The notes: generated from the letters alone by a model not told the origin. Positions 1-8,655 are shown, counted from the stretch's first letter. The stretch is DNA of 64,000 nucleotides from JACQQW01 sp964520655 (GCA_964520655.1 CAZFNI010000001.1:62001-126000); one strand, 5' to 3'. Made by a program: numbers and translations.

Positions 1-1
1 T

Positions 2-220
2 GACACACAGGCCAAGGAGCTGGTTTATCAAACGTTGATCGGTAGTGCGCATTTGTTAGAGCAGAGTGAATTTAACGCCGCTACGCTTCGGGAAAAGGTG
101 ACTTCTAAGGGAGGCACAACACAAGCGGCTTTGGAAGTCTTCGCCAAGGGCAAATTTGATCAGCTGGTCAAGAAAGCATTATTAGCGGCAAAGAATAGAG
201 CTAAAGAGTTAGCGAAGTAA
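2..220 (+). CDS. proC: Pyrroline-5-carboxylate reductase, C-terminal fragment
   Basis: This is the last 72 residues of an open frame that enters from the left edge. ProC reduces 1-pyrroline-5-carboxylate to proline with NAD(P)H in the cytoplasm. The visible part matches the C-terminal dimerisation domain: a TLIGSAHLLEQ helix, then the family signature VTSKGGTTQAALEVF, where GGTT is the most conserved stretch. It ends in an Ala/Lys-rich helix typical of the C terminus. The Rossmann half lies outside the window. A TTG at 35 is not a real start, because the frame and the family similarity extend back to base 2. A folded intergenic element begins 17 bases after the stop. Confidence 0.85.
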   Translation, partial: DTQAKELVYQTLIGSAHLLEQSEFNAATLREKVTSKGGTTQAALEVFAKGKFDQLVKKALLAAKNRAKELAK

Positions 221-237
221 TTTGTATTATGTTAGCC

Positions 238-405
238 GGTTAAGGGGCAGGGCAAGTTCAGGAGGGACGAAACATCCCCCGTCAGATGCCACCTTAACCA
301 AAACAATAACGATTAACCACCAGTATGCGCCAAGCGAGCTGGTGCATCTGTTGCGGGGGCTGGGGGGTGTTGAGTCCCGATGGAAGCTTGACCTGCCCCT
401 TAACC
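238..405. repeat. Large imperfect inverted repeat / structured element between proC and mtnP
   Basis: This fills most of the 213-base gap between proC and mtnP. The outer arms 238-256 and 387-405 are reverse complements at 18 of 19 positions (core GGTTAAGGGGCAGG). A second pair, 264-280 with 362-378, matches at 17 positions with two mismatches and one G-T pair (GGGAC with GTCCC at one end, CCCCC with GGGGG at the other). A third pair, 283-293 (CAGATGCCACC) with 341-350 (GGTGCATCTG), matches with one bulged C. Inside, ACCAG and CTGGT bracket a CGC-CAA-GCG mini-hairpin. The whole can fold into one long bulged stem. A short frame across it (222-416) is composition noise. It could be a MITE-like repeat, a cruciform or a structured RNA; I do not recognise a family. 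Confidence 0.7.
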
Positions 406-433
406 TCATGGACTAAAAATCAGGGAGTACAAT

Positions 434-1291
434 ATGGCAACAGTCGGCGTGATCGGCGGCAGCGGTTTGTATCAGATCGACGGCATTGAACATGTCAAAG
501 AGGTTGCGGTCAAAACACCGTTTGGCGACCCATCGGATGTATTCTTTACCGGGACGCTGGAAGAGACACCCGTTGTGTTCCTGCCTCGCCATGGCCGCGG
601 GCATCGCATCTCCCCATCGGAGATCAATTACCGCGCTAATATCTGGGCGATGAAGAAATTGGGCGTAGAGGCGATCTTGTCCGTCTCTGCCTGCGGATCT
701 TTACGCAAAAAATATAAGCCCATGGATTTTGTCATCCCGGACCAATTTTTGGACAGAACTCGCAAAGGCCGTATCGATACATTCTTTACAGACGGGATCG
801 TTGCTCACGTGGCTTTTGCCGATCCGATCTCCCCGGAGATCGCGGATATCCTGGAAAGTGCTGCCAAAACACTTAAAGTGAAAGCGCATCGCGGCGGGAC
901 TTATGTGAATATGGAAGGGCCGCAATTCTCAACAAAAGCCGAGTCTAATCTATACCGCAGCTGGGGGATGGACATTATCGGGATGACGAATTTGACCGAG
1001 GCGAAATTGGCGCGGGAAGCAGAGATTTCCTATGCGACGCTGGCGGCGGTAACCGATTATGACTGCTGGCATCCTTCGCACGACAGCGTGACGGTGGAAA
1101 TGATCATTGAATATTTGAACAAGAATGTGGCCAATGCCAAGAATATCCTTAAAAGCGCTATTCCGGCTGTTGGCAAGATCAAGAAGTTTAGTGCAGCCGG
1201 CGCCTTGAAATTCGCGATCATCACCCATAAGGATGTGATCCCGGCGAAGGCGAAAAAAGATCTGGACATCATCATCGGAAAGTATTTGTAA
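434..1291 (+). CDS. mtnP: S-methyl-5'-thioadenosine phosphorylase
   Basis: The enzyme cleaves 5'-methylthioadenosine with phosphate to adenine and methylthioribose-1-phosphate, for purine and methionine salvage in the cytoplasm. At 285 aa it has the usual family length. The N terminus carries the phosphate-binding GGSGLY loop (residues 8-13) and RHGRGH near 52. SVSACGSL follows at about 78-85, MEGPQFST starts at about 160, and the adenine-binding TDYDCWH lies near 207. The TDYDCW motif and a MEGPQFSTKAES nucleoside loop favour MTA phosphorylase over guanosine-type purine nucleoside phosphorylase. The start ATG follows a CAGGGAG ribosome-binding site. Its stop overlaps the ileS ATG (TAATG), so the two are probably co-transcribed. 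6-oxopurine specificity cannot be fully excluded. Confidence 0.9.
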   Translation: MATVGVIGGSGLYQIDGIEHVKEVAVKTPFGDPSDVFFTGTLEETPVVFLPRHGRGHRISPSEINYRANIWAMKKLGVEAILSVSACGSLRKKYKPMDFVIPDQFLDRTRKGRIDTFFTDGIVAHVAFADPISPEIADILESAAKTLKVKAHRGGTYVNMEGPQFSTKAESNLYRSWGMDIIGMTNLTEAKLAREAEISYATLAAVTDYDCWHPSHDSVTVEMIIEYLNKNVANAKNILKSAIPAVGKIKKFSAAGALKFAIITHKDVIPAKAKKDLDIIIGKYL

Positions 1292-4038
1292 TGGATTATC
1301 AAAAGACATTGAATTTGCCCCAAACCGAATTCTCCATGAAAGCCGGGTTGGTGCAGAAAGAACCAAAGACCTTGGAGCGTTGGAACAATGACCAGATCTA
1401 TCAACGCATCCGTCAGAAAGCCAAGGGCCGCAAGACCTTTATTCTTCACGACGGGCCTCCGTATGCCAACGGCCATATCCATATCGGCCACGCGTTAAAT
1501 AAGATCCTAAAAGACATCATTATCAAATACAAGACCATGAAAGGTTTTGACGCGTTGTATGTTCCAGGTTGGGATTGCCATGGTCTGCCTATCGAGCATC
1601 AATTGCTTAAAGATCTTAAAGCGGATAAAGGTGATTTCAATACGGTTGATTTCCGCAAAAAAGCCCATGACTATGCCATGAAATATGTTGGTTTACAGCG
1701 CGAAGAGTTCAAGCGTCTGGGCATATTCGGTGAGTGGGAGAATCCCTATTTGACGCTGGCGCCCGAGTATGAGCATTGGATCTTAAGATCATTGGCCGCA
1801 TTGACCAAAAAGGGATATGTGTACCGCAGTTTAAAACCGGTGAACTGGTGTTTTAGCTGCGAGACAGCGCTGGCTGAGGCGGAAGTGGAATATGAAGACC
1901 ATACCTCGCCGACAGTCTATGTGCGTTTTGCGTTAAAAGATACACCTAAGACCTCGTTGTTGATCTGGACAACCACTCCCTGGACGCTGTTGGCCAACGT
2001 CGCGGCGGCCGTGCATCCGGATTATACGTATGTGTACGCGGATATCGGCGGGGAAGTGCTGGTCTTGGAAAAGACATTAGCCGCCAGGATCTTAAAAGAA
2101 TATACCGTTGTCAAAGAAGTCAAAGGTGTCGAGCTTAAAAAGTTGTCGTATGCACATCCTTTTGGCAAGCGCGCTTCCTGTCCGATCGTGACCGCGGATT
2201 ACGTCACCAGGGAAGACGGGACCGGTATCGTGCATACGGCACCCGGGCACGGCCAGGAAGACTATCAGACTGGTTTGGCCAATGACCTTCCGATCTTGAT
2301 GCCGGTCAATCATAAGGGGGTATTTACCGACGAAGGGGCTCCTTTTACCGGTCAGCATGTGTTTAAAGCGAATGAAGCGATCATTGCCAATTTGAAAGAA
2401 CGCGGGTTGTTGTACTTAAATCAGCCGATCCAGCATACGTATCCGCATTGTTGGCGCTGCAAGAATCCGATCATTTTCCGCGCGACCGAGCAGTGGTTCT
2501 TGAATGTGGACCATGATAATTTACGAGAGAATTTAAAGAACGCTATCGTCGACCAGGTTGAATGGGTCCCGGCGGCAGGTCGCGAGCGTATCCTGGGGAT
2601 GGTCAACACCCGTCCTGACTGGTGTTTGTCCCGCCAGCGTCATTGGGGTGTGCCGATACCCGCGGTATCATGTGCCGGGTGCAAGGGAGAACAGAAATTG
2701 TTCCCGGAAGTGATCGATCATTTGGCCGAAAAAGTCAAAACGCAGGGCAGCGGGATATGGTTTGAAAAGCCGCTGGCGGAATTATTGCCGGCAGGGTTTA
2801 AGTGTCCTCAATGCGGCGGCCGCGATTTCACCAAGTCCCAAGATATTCTGGATGTTTGGTTTGATTCCGGCGTCAGTCATCAGGCGGTCTTTCACGCGAT
2901 GATCAACAAACCATTGCCGGCGGACCTGTATCTGGAGGGTTCCGACCAGCATCGCGGCTGGTTCCAGTCGTCATTGATCCCTTCAATGGCCATTGATGGC
3001 AGAGCTCCGTACCGCCAGGTTTTGACCCATGGTTTTGTTGTCGACGGCCAAGGCCGCAAAATGTCCAAATCGTTGGGCAATGTCATCAAGCCTCAGGAAA
3101 TGATCGACCAGAACGGCGCCGAGATCATCCGTTTATGGGTAGCGGCCAGTTCTTTCAATGATGATGTGCGTATTTCCAAAGAGATCGTGGACCGTTTGGT
3201 CGATGCGTACCGCAAGATCCGTAATACCGTGCGCTATTTATTAGGGAATTTAAGCGGATTTGATCCGGATAAGGACATCCTTCCGTATGACCGTATCCTT
3301 GAATTAGACCGCTGGGCATTGCATCAATTAGCGCAGACGATCACACAGGTGGAGGAGGCTTATGAAGCCTATGATTTCCCTAAAGTGTTCAAAACGATCC
3401 ATGCGTTCTGTAATGAAACGCTCTCCAGCATTTATCTTGACATCTTAAAAGACCGGCTGTATACTTGCCCCGCTTCTTCGGTCGAACGCAAGAGTGCGCA
3501 AACGGTTCTTTATTATATTCTCGACGCTGTAACCCGTTTATTAGCACCGGTTATGGTGTTTACTGCGGAAGAAATGTACGAGCTAAGCCCAAAGCCTCAG
3601 GCTATTGACGGCATCAAAAGCGTACATTTGCTTAGCTGGCCTTCTGTGGAGGAGCACTGGATAAATACACGCGTGGAGGAAGATTTCAGGCTCTTGCTGG
3701 ACCTTAGGGTCGCCGTGTTAAAAGCGCTGGATGAAAAACGTAAATCCGGCGAGATCGGAAGTGGTCTGCAAGCCAGCGTAACGATCAAAACAACGGATGC
3801 GAAACGCATCGCGTATTTAAACGCCAAACGCGCTTTGTTGGAATCATTTTTTATCGTTTCTTTTGTTAGTGTGAAGGAAGAGGGAACGCCAGAGTGGACG
3901 ATCGAGGTCCAGAAGGCTTCAGGGGAAAAATGCGGTCGCTGCTGGAACCATAAGACGGATGTCGGGTTGCATGCCGTGCATCCAACATTGTGTGGCCGTT
4001 GTATAGAGCAGGTTAACATCATCAACTTAAGGGAGTAG
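1291..4038 (+). CDS. ileS: Isoleucyl-tRNA synthetase
   Basis: This class I aminoacyl-tRNA synthetase charges tRNA-Ile. At 915 aa it has the bacterial IleS length. The HIGH signature appears as NGHIHIGHAL near residues 61-70 after DGPPYA. The editing (CP1) domain occupies about 190-390, with WTTTPWTL and GTGIVHTAPGHG. The KMSKS signature lies near 590 (GRKMSKSLGN). An anticodon-binding helical domain follows, and the C terminus is a zinc finger of two CxxC pairs (CGRC near 880 and CGRC near 905). This is the bacterial type with a C-terminal zinc domain. It overlaps the mtnP stop by one base and is followed after 3 bases by a DksA/TraR-type gene. Confidence 0.97.
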   Translation: MDYQKTLNLPQTEFSMKAGLVQKEPKTLERWNNDQIYQRIRQKAKGRKTFILHDGPPYANGHIHIGHALNKILKDIIIKYKTMKGFDALYVPGWDCHGLPIEHQLLKDLKADKGDFNTVDFRKKAHDYAMKYVGLQREEFKRLGIFGEWENPYLTLAPEYEHWILRSLAALTKKGYVYRSLKPVNWCFSCETALAEAEVEYEDHTSPTVYVRFALKDTPKTSLLIWTTTPWTLLANVAAAVHPDYTYVYADIGGEVLVLEKTLAARILKEYTVVKEVKGVELKKLSYAHPFGKRASCPIVTADYVTREDGTGIVHTAPGHGQEDYQTGLANDLPILMPVNHKGVFTDEGAPFTGQHVFKANEAIIANLKERGLLYLNQPIQHTYPHCWRCKNPIIFRATEQWFLNVDHDNLRENLKNAIVDQVEWVPAAGRERILGMVNTRPDWCLSRQRHWGVPIPAVSCAGCKGEQKLFPEVIDHLAEKVKTQGSGIWFEKPLAELLPAGFKCPQCGGRDFTKSQDILDVWFDSGVSHQAVFHAMINKPLPADLYLEGSDQHRGWFQSSLIPSMAIDGRAPYRQVLTHGFVVDGQGRKMSKSLGNVIKPQEMIDQNGAEIIRLWVAASSFNDDVRISKEIVDRLVDAYRKIRNTVRYLLGNLSGFDPDKDILPYDRILELDRWALHQLAQTITQVEEAYEAYDFPKVFKTIHAFCNETLSSIYLDILKDRLYTCPASSVERKSAQTVLYYILDAVTRLLAPVMVFTAEEMYELSPKPQAIDGIKSVHLLSWPSVEEHWINTRVEEDFRLLLDLRVAVLKALDEKRKSGEIGSGLQASVTIKTTDAKRIAYLNAKRALLESFFIVSFVSVKEEGTPEWTIEVQKASGEKCGRCWNHKTDVGLHAVHPTLCGRCIEQVNIINLRE

Positions 4039-4041
4039 AGA

Positions 4042-4491
4042 ATGCCCGCAAAGAAGACTCTCAAGAAAGCTGTCAAGAAGACGATCGCTAAGTCAGCGGC
4101 CAGATCCGCTGTGACTTCCAAGTCAAACCCTAAGTTTGATGCGTATAAAAAGCTGTTGTTAAATATCAAAGATAAGATCGCTGGAGATCTACGTAATCTC
4201 TCTGACGAGAATAACGGCAGCGGCAATGACCGCGGCGGTGACGTTTCAGGTCATGCTCTGCATATGGCGGATGTCGCAACCGACATGTACGACCGTGAAT
4301 TTACGCTTGGGTTAGCGGCTAATGAGCGGGAATTGCTGTTCCAGGTCGATGAAGCGCTGCTGCGTGTCGCCGAAGGGACCTACGGGGTGTGCAATGTTTG
4401 CAAGAAACCGATCCCGGCAACGCGGTTAAAAGCGATCCCTCATGCCAAACTTTGCCTGAAGTGCCAGGAAAAGTCTGAGTCAAGACGATAA
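4042..4491 (+). CDS. DksA/TraR-type C4 zinc-finger protein
   Basis: This 149-aa protein has a Lys/Ala-rich basic N terminus (about 30 residues), a central helical segment rich in acidic residues, and a C-terminal C4 zinc finger with CNVC near residue 117 and CLKC near 139. The family includes DksA, which binds the RNA polymerase secondary channel, and many uncharacterised TraR/YteA-like proteins. The sequence EGTYGVCNVCKKPI before the second pair is the family hallmark. The coiled-coil tip that defines true DksA is not evident, so an rRNA-control role is only possible. The basic N-terminal tail is unusual and could bind nucleic acid. It lies between ileS and lspA, a position where such genes are common. 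Confidence 0.8.
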   Translation: MPAKKTLKKAVKKTIAKSAARSAVTSKSNPKFDAYKKLLLNIKDKIAGDLRNLSDENNGSGNDRGGDVSGHALHMADVATDMYDREFTLGLAANERELLFQVDEALLRVAEGTYGVCNVCKKPIPATRLKAIPHAKLCLKCQEKSESRR

Positions 4492-4500
4492 GCCAATCCT

Positions 4501-4983
4501 ATGACGATCGATCAAAAACGTTCGCGGCTGGACTTGATCATTTTCGCCGTGACGACTTTGTGTATTATCGGTTTCGATCGCCTTTCTAAGGTTTTTTTCA
4601 GCGGTATTCTGGATGTCAACGAGTCGCTGGTCGTATTTCGTAATATCCTGCATTTTACGCTTGTCCATAATACCGGCATCGCATTTGGTCTTTTTAAGGA
4701 CAGCGGTTCCGTCTTTGTGGTGATACCGCTCATCCTCACAGGTCTGTTGATCTATAATATTTACTATTACCGCAACAGCGCCCATTTGACCCGGACATAT
4801 ATTGTGGCGTTCTCGCTGATCTTAGGTGGCGCGATCGGCAATTTGATCGACAGGATCATGCTGGGGTATGTGATCGATTTTATTGATTTTCGCGTCTGGC
4901 CGGTCTTTAATCTCGCGGACAGCGCCATTACGGTAGGCGCAGCGGTAATATTCTTTAAATGCATCCCATCCTCTTCCAAATAG
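4501..4983 (+). CDS. lspA: Lipoprotein signal peptidase (signal peptidase II)
   Basis: LspA is an inner-membrane aspartyl protease that removes the signal peptide of prolipoproteins after diacylglyceryl modification. The 160-aa protein has four hydrophobic segments, an early DRLSKV motif, the VHNTGIAFGLF motif near residue 56, GNLIDRI near 118 and the two catalytic aspartates in VIDFIDF and FNLADSA. This is standard for the family. It begins 9 bases after the preceding gene. Its 3' end overlaps lgt by 25 bases, so the cleaving and the modifying enzymes are translated together, a sensible pairing for lipoprotein maturation. Confidence 0.95.
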   Translation: MTIDQKRSRLDLIIFAVTTLCIIGFDRLSKVFFSGILDVNESLVVFRNILHFTLVHNTGIAFGLFKDSGSVFVVIPLILTGLLIYNIYYYRNSAHLTRTYIVAFSLILGGAIGNLIDRIMLGYVIDFIDFRVWPVFNLADSAITVGAAVIFFKCIPSSSK

Positions 4984-5675
4984 GTGATTTTCCCATCCAT
5001 ACGTACGGATTGATGCTGGCCGTCGCGTTCTTGGTGTGCACATTTTTATTGAGCAAAGATTTTACAAAGGCCTCTCTTGATAGCGCAAAGGTCTATGACC
5101 TGATGATATCTATCTTGGTTGGCGGGCTTCTTGGTGCCAAGATCTTTTATGTGATGATCTCTTGGGGAGATTTCACGGATCATTGGGGGCCTCTTTTAAG
5201 CCGCAGCGGGCTTGCCTGGCAGGGAGGATTTGCCGGCGGGGTGTTGGGCGGTTTTTGGTTCGTCAAGAAGCATGCTCTGCCTTTAAGGATCGTGATGGAT
5301 CTGGCCTCGCCCTATATCGCGCTGGGGCAGGCTATTGGACGTTTGGGCTGTTTTGCGGAAGGTTGCTGTTACGGAAAGCCTGTGAGCTGGGGGTTGTATT
5401 TTCCTGTCCATCACGCGCATCTGCATCCGACTCAGCTCTATGAGACCGCCATGCTGTTCGCGGCGTTTTTGTTCCTGCGTCAGGCCAGGAACTTTCGTTT
5501 GTCTGACGGTATGGTGTTCGTGCTGTATATGTGCCTGGCCGCGGCGGAACGTTTTATCGTCGAGTTCTTCCGGGCGGACCATGGCGGGCTTTTGTGGGGC
5601 TTAAGTTTATTCCAATACATTGCTATCGGTATTTTTACCACCGCTGGCATTTTATTCTTCAGGTTTAAAAGATGA
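4959..5675 (+). CDS. lgt: Prolipoprotein diacylglyceryl transferase
   Basis: Lgt transfers diacylglycerol from phosphatidylglycerol to the lipobox cysteine of prolipoproteins in the inner membrane. The 238-aa, multi-pass protein shows the start FPIHTYGLMLA, the central signature GRLGCFAEGCCYG (residues about 127-139), HPTQLYE and a C-terminal ERFIVEFFR segment. In the loop that carries an essential histidine in the E. coli enzyme, this protein reads GLAWQGGFAG. The position is therefore Gln here, although that site varies in other lineages. The start lies inside the end of lspA, and the stop overlaps the following pseudouridine synthase by 4 bases (ATGA). Confidence 0.94.
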   Translation: MHPILFQIGDFPIHTYGLMLAVAFLVCTFLLSKDFTKASLDSAKVYDLMISILVGGLLGAKIFYVMISWGDFTDHWGPLLSRSGLAWQGGFAGGVLGGFWFVKKHALPLRIVMDLASPYIALGQAIGRLGCFAEGCCYGKPVSWGLYFPVHHAHLHPTQLYETAMLFAAFLFLRQARNFRLSDGMVFVLYMCLAAAERFIVEFFRADHGGLLWGLSLFQYIAIGIFTTAGILFFRFKR

Positions 5676-6562
5676 AACAGATATTCCATGTTGAAGATGC
5701 GTATCAAGGTTTAAGGCTGGATGTGTATTTGACCCAGGTCATTGAGGACATCCCTTCGCGCAGCTTTGTCGAGAAGCTTATTGACCAGGGGGCAGTTGTC
5801 ATTAAGGGTAAGAAGGCCAAGACGAATTATAAAGTATGTACCCATGACGAGATCACTGTTGATGTGGACCCGTCCTCATGGGCGCCTAAAGACATCAAAG
5901 CGGAGAATATACCGCTCAACATTTTTTATGAAGATGAGGATATCGCGGTCATTAATAAGCCCATTGGATTGACCGTGCATCCTGCGGCCGGAGATAAGGG
6001 TGGCACGCTGGTCAATGCATTAGTGTATCATTTCAGTAAATTATCGGACATCAACGGTGACATTCGTCCCGGGATCGTGCACCGCCTGGATAAAGACACC
6101 TCGGGGCTGCTCTTGGTGGCCAAGACCAATCTCGCGCATGCCCGGCTGGGCCGTCAATTTGAGAAGCATACGGTGTATAAACGGTATGTCGCCCTCGTCC
6201 AGGGAAAAGTCCAATTTGACCAGGGGATGGTGGATGTCAATATCACGCGTCATTCTAAATATCATGACCAGCGTCAGGTCACAGAAGATGAGGATGACGG
6301 CAAAGAAGCGGTGACTTTATATCAGGTGCTCAAGCGTAAAGAAAAAACGACCTTAGTCGCGTTGTATCCGCAAACGGGTCGTACCCATCAGCTGCGCCTT
6401 CATATGAAGCATTTGGGTCATCCTATTCTCGGGGATGATAAATACGGCCGTAAAGAAAGTTTCCCGCGGCTTGCTTTGCATGCCCAGAGCATCGGCTTTA
6501 TCCATCCGGCCACCAAACAATATGTGGAATTTGCTTGCGCCATCCCTAAGGAATTTCTATAA
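5672..6562 (+). CDS. rluD: RluA-family pseudouridine synthase, RluD-like, with S4 domain
   Basis: The enzyme converts uridine to pseudouridine in RNA, most likely 23S rRNA. The 296-aa protein has an N-terminal S4 RNA-binding domain (about 13-75, starting GLRLDVYLTQ) and the catalytic domain with HRLDKDTSGLL (about 136-146), where the Asp is the nucleophile. YPQTGRTHQLRLHMKHLGHP comes later. S4 plus RluA is the RluC/RluD arrangement. The gene commonly sits next to lspA, which supports RluD over RluC, but the exact target uridines cannot be read from sequence. The ATG overlaps the lgt stop. Confidence 0.9.
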   Translation: MKQIFHVEDAYQGLRLDVYLTQVIEDIPSRSFVEKLIDQGAVVIKGKKAKTNYKVCTHDEITVDVDPSSWAPKDIKAENIPLNIFYEDEDIAVINKPIGLTVHPAAGDKGGTLVNALVYHFSKLSDINGDIRPGIVHRLDKDTSGLLLVAKTNLAHARLGRQFEKHTVYKRYVALVQGKVQFDQGMVDVNITRHSKYHDQRQVTEDEDDGKEAVTLYQVLKRKEKTTLVALYPQTGRTHQLRLHMKHLGHPILGDDKYGRKESFPRLALHAQSIGFIHPATKQYVEFACAIPKEFL

Positions 6563-6571
6563 TTAAATATC

Positions 6572-7393
6572 ATGGATAACCGCGGAAAAACAGTCACTAT
6601 TTTTATCATCCTCATCATGATCCTTCTGGCGTCTTCGACGTCGATCGGTTTCTTTTTGTACCATACTGAAGTGCGTTTGAATAAAGACCTCGATAATCAG
6701 TTAAAGACGAGTAAGTACAATGAGATGAAATTGCAGGGGGACCTTAAAGAGGCCAAGCATCAGCTGGCCCTGGCCCAGGACAAGGTCAAAGAGGCGGATG
6801 ACAAGATCAATAATCTCATGGATGAGATCGATCTCAATGAAGGTGTCCGTAAAGAATTAAAGACCGAGAACACGTCGCTTAAGGAATCGCTTGAAACGTA
6901 TAAGAAGGAAAAGGAAAAATTCTTAAGCGATCTCGATGAGGCGCAGAAGAAATACAAAGAGGCCAGCGAGCTTTTCAAGTCTGAGCAGGACAAGGCCAAT
7001 GCGCTACAGATCAATGTAGCAAAATTGCAGGCAGCCAACGATGAGGCTGAGAAGAAAATCACCCAGTTGAAGACGGGCTTTGTCAACGACAACGTCATCC
7101 CGGCCAAGCCGGTTCCGGCGAAGATCGAGTTGGATAAGATCGTCGTTAATCCGCATGACGGCACACGCGGCAAAGTTTTAAGCGTGGATAAGGAATCTGA
7201 TTTTATTGTGGCGAATTTGGGGGTCAAACAGGGGGTCAAGGCCGGCGATGTGATGTCGGTCTATCGAGGAGAAGAATATCTAGGGGATGTGCGCGTGTCG
7301 CGCGCGCAGGAAGAATTGTCCGCCGCGGATATTATCCCGCCTTTTTCCAGCCGGAAAGTCCGCAAAAATGATACTGTGGTTTTTAAGCCGTGA
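6572..7393 (+). CDS. Single-pass membrane coiled-coil protein of unknown function
   Basis: I do not recognise a characterised family. The 273-aa protein has a short basic N terminus, one membrane segment (about 9-29), a long charged coiled coil (about 35-175, with repeated KEADDKINNL-like heptads) and a compact C-terminal domain (about 190-273). That domain reads GTRGKVLSVDKESDFIVANLG, then KAGDVMSVYRGEEYLG, and ends in DTVVFKP. The Gly-Asp-turn pattern resembles small beta-barrel domains near the C termini of envelope proteins. The layout suggests an inner-membrane-anchored periplasmic protein. It is 9 bases after the pseudouridine synthase, and its stop overlaps the aroA GTG start, so it belongs to the same operon. 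Confidence 0.75.
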   Translation: MDNRGKTVTIFIILIMILLASSTSIGFFLYHTEVRLNKDLDNQLKTSKYNEMKLQGDLKEAKHQLALAQDKVKEADDKINNLMDEIDLNEGVRKELKTENTSLKESLETYKKEKEKFLSDLDEAQKKYKEASELFKSEQDKANALQINVAKLQAANDEAEKKITQLKTGFVNDNVIPAKPVPAKIELDKIVVNPHDGTRGKVLSVDKESDFIVANLGVKQGVKAGDVMSVYRGEEYLGDVRVSRAQEELSAADIIPPFSSRKVRKNDTVVFKP

Positions 7394-8607
7394 AATTAAC
7401 CGTCCGACCGATCACATCTCTTAAGGGCCGTATTTATTTACCGGCCTCTAAATCCTATTCTATACGTGCATATTTTATCAGCGCCTGTGGAGGTTCATCA
7501 CGTATTGCTGCCGCTTCGGACTGCGACGATGCGTTGGTGGCGGAAGCGATCGCCCGGGACCTGCGTTTAGGTAAGTCGACATTTCAGGTGGGTGAATCAG
7601 GTACTTCATTGAGATTCCTGTTACCTTTATTGTCGTTACATACCCCTAAAGCAAAGGTTATTGGCCGCGGGACGCTCGTCGGTCGTCCCAATGCGCATTT
7701 ATGCACGGCGCTGCGTTCCCAGGGGATGAATATCCACGGTGTAGGCCCAAAAGAATCTGTTCCGATCCAATATCACGGCGGATCAATGAAGGGCGGGAAC
7801 ATTCAGATCGATGGTTCGGTCAGTTCGCAGTTCATTTCCGCGTTACTGATCGCGTTGCCGCGCCTTAAACAAGATTCCCGTATCCTGATCAAAGGGAAAA
7901 AGCTTGTCTCCAGCGATTACATCGTGATGACTAAACAAATATTAGCGCACGCGGGCATTAAGGTTGTGCAGCGTTCACCTCGAGAGATCTTTGTTAAGGG
8001 CGGACAGACATTTAAGGGATTAAAGGATTTTCATGTCCCGTCGGATTATGGACTGGCGGCATTTCCATTAGCCGCGGCGGCGTTGCTGCCGTCTAAGGTC
8101 GTGATGGCCGGGGTTTTTAATGACCGATTTGTCCAGTCGGACGGCCATATCCTTGGTTTCCTCAAAAGGATGGGGGTTAAATTTACCCAAACGTCCACGG
8201 CGATCACGATCCAGGGGCCGTTCGCTTTGAAAGGCGGGGTATTTTCATTGAAAGATTGTCCGGATTTGGTGCCGATCATGAGCGTTCTGGCATTATTTGC
8301 CAAGGGACAAACCCGTCTTGTGGATATTGCTCACGCCAGGGTGAAAGAATCAGACCGTATCGGGGATCTGGCTATGGAATTAAGGAAAGTCGGCGCCAAG
8401 GTTCTGGAAAGCAGGGATGCGTTGACCATTATTCCTTTGCCAGGCTATAAAAGCGGCCAGAATTTAGACCCTCATCATGACCATCGTTTAGCCATGGCCT
8501 TTGCCGTTCTGGGTTTAAAAGTTGGTCTTACGATCAAGGATATCGAATGCACGCATAAGTCCTATCCTGGATTTGTCAAAGACATGAAAACTCTTGGAAT
8601 GGCTTAA
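7390..8607 (+). CDS. aroA: 3-phosphoshikimate 1-carboxyvinyltransferase (EPSP synthase)
   Basis: AroA joins shikimate-3-phosphate with PEP, the penultimate step of the chorismate pathway that feeds the trp and menaquinone genes of this window. The 405-aa protein has the substrate loop PASKSYSIRA near residue 18, GESGTSLRFL near 66, GSVSSQFISALL near 145, DCPDLVP near 290, KESDRIGDL near 318 and DPHHDHRLAMAFA near 360. It is slightly shorter than the usual 425-430 residues. The start is a GTG overlapping the preceding stop (GTGA). UDP-GlcNAc enolpyruvyl transferase (MurA) is a paralogue, but a separate murA is present at 44287. Confidence 0.92.
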   Translation: MKLTVRPITSLKGRIYLPASKSYSIRAYFISACGGSSRIAAASDCDDALVAEAIARDLRLGKSTFQVGESGTSLRFLLPLLSLHTPKAKVIGRGTLVGRPNAHLCTALRSQGMNIHGVGPKESVPIQYHGGSMKGGNIQIDGSVSSQFISALLIALPRLKQDSRILIKGKKLVSSDYIVMTKQILAHAGIKVVQRSPREIFVKGGQTFKGLKDFHVPSDYGLAAFPLAAAALLPSKVVMAGVFNDRFVQSDGHILGFLKRMGVKFTQTSTAITIQGPFALKGGVFSLKDCPDLVPIMSVLALFAKGQTRLVDIAHARVKESDRIGDLAMELRKVGAKVLESRDALTIIPLPGYKSGQNLDPHHDHRLAMAFAVLGLKVGLTIKDIECTHKSYPGFVKDMKTLGMA

Positions 8608-8626
8608 CTTATAAGCCCGAAAACGT

Positions 8627-8655
8627 TTGACAGGGAAGATTGTTTTGGTTATCAT
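8627..8655 (+). promoter_or_regulatory. Predicted promoter of mreB
   Basis: A perfect -35 TTGACA (8627-8632), a 17-base spacer and a -10 TATCAT (8650-8655) form a strong sigma-70-type promoter. The expected transcription start falls about seven bases further on, at or next to the ATG at 8663. That makes upstream TTG/ATG codons in the same frame (8627, 8654) poor start choices and implies a leaderless or near-leaderless mreB transcript. No Shine-Dalgarno sequence is seen. Confidence 0.65.

Noticed and set aside
222..416. Short open frames on both strands in the proC-mtnP gap
   Set aside because: They lie entirely within the inverted-repeat element, have no recognisable motif and mirror each other, so the frame is a by-product of symmetry.
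7390..8607. Second murA paralogue
   Set aside because: KESDRI and DPHHDHRLAMAFA are EPSP-synthase motifs, and a full murA with its catalytic Cys loop is present at 44287.
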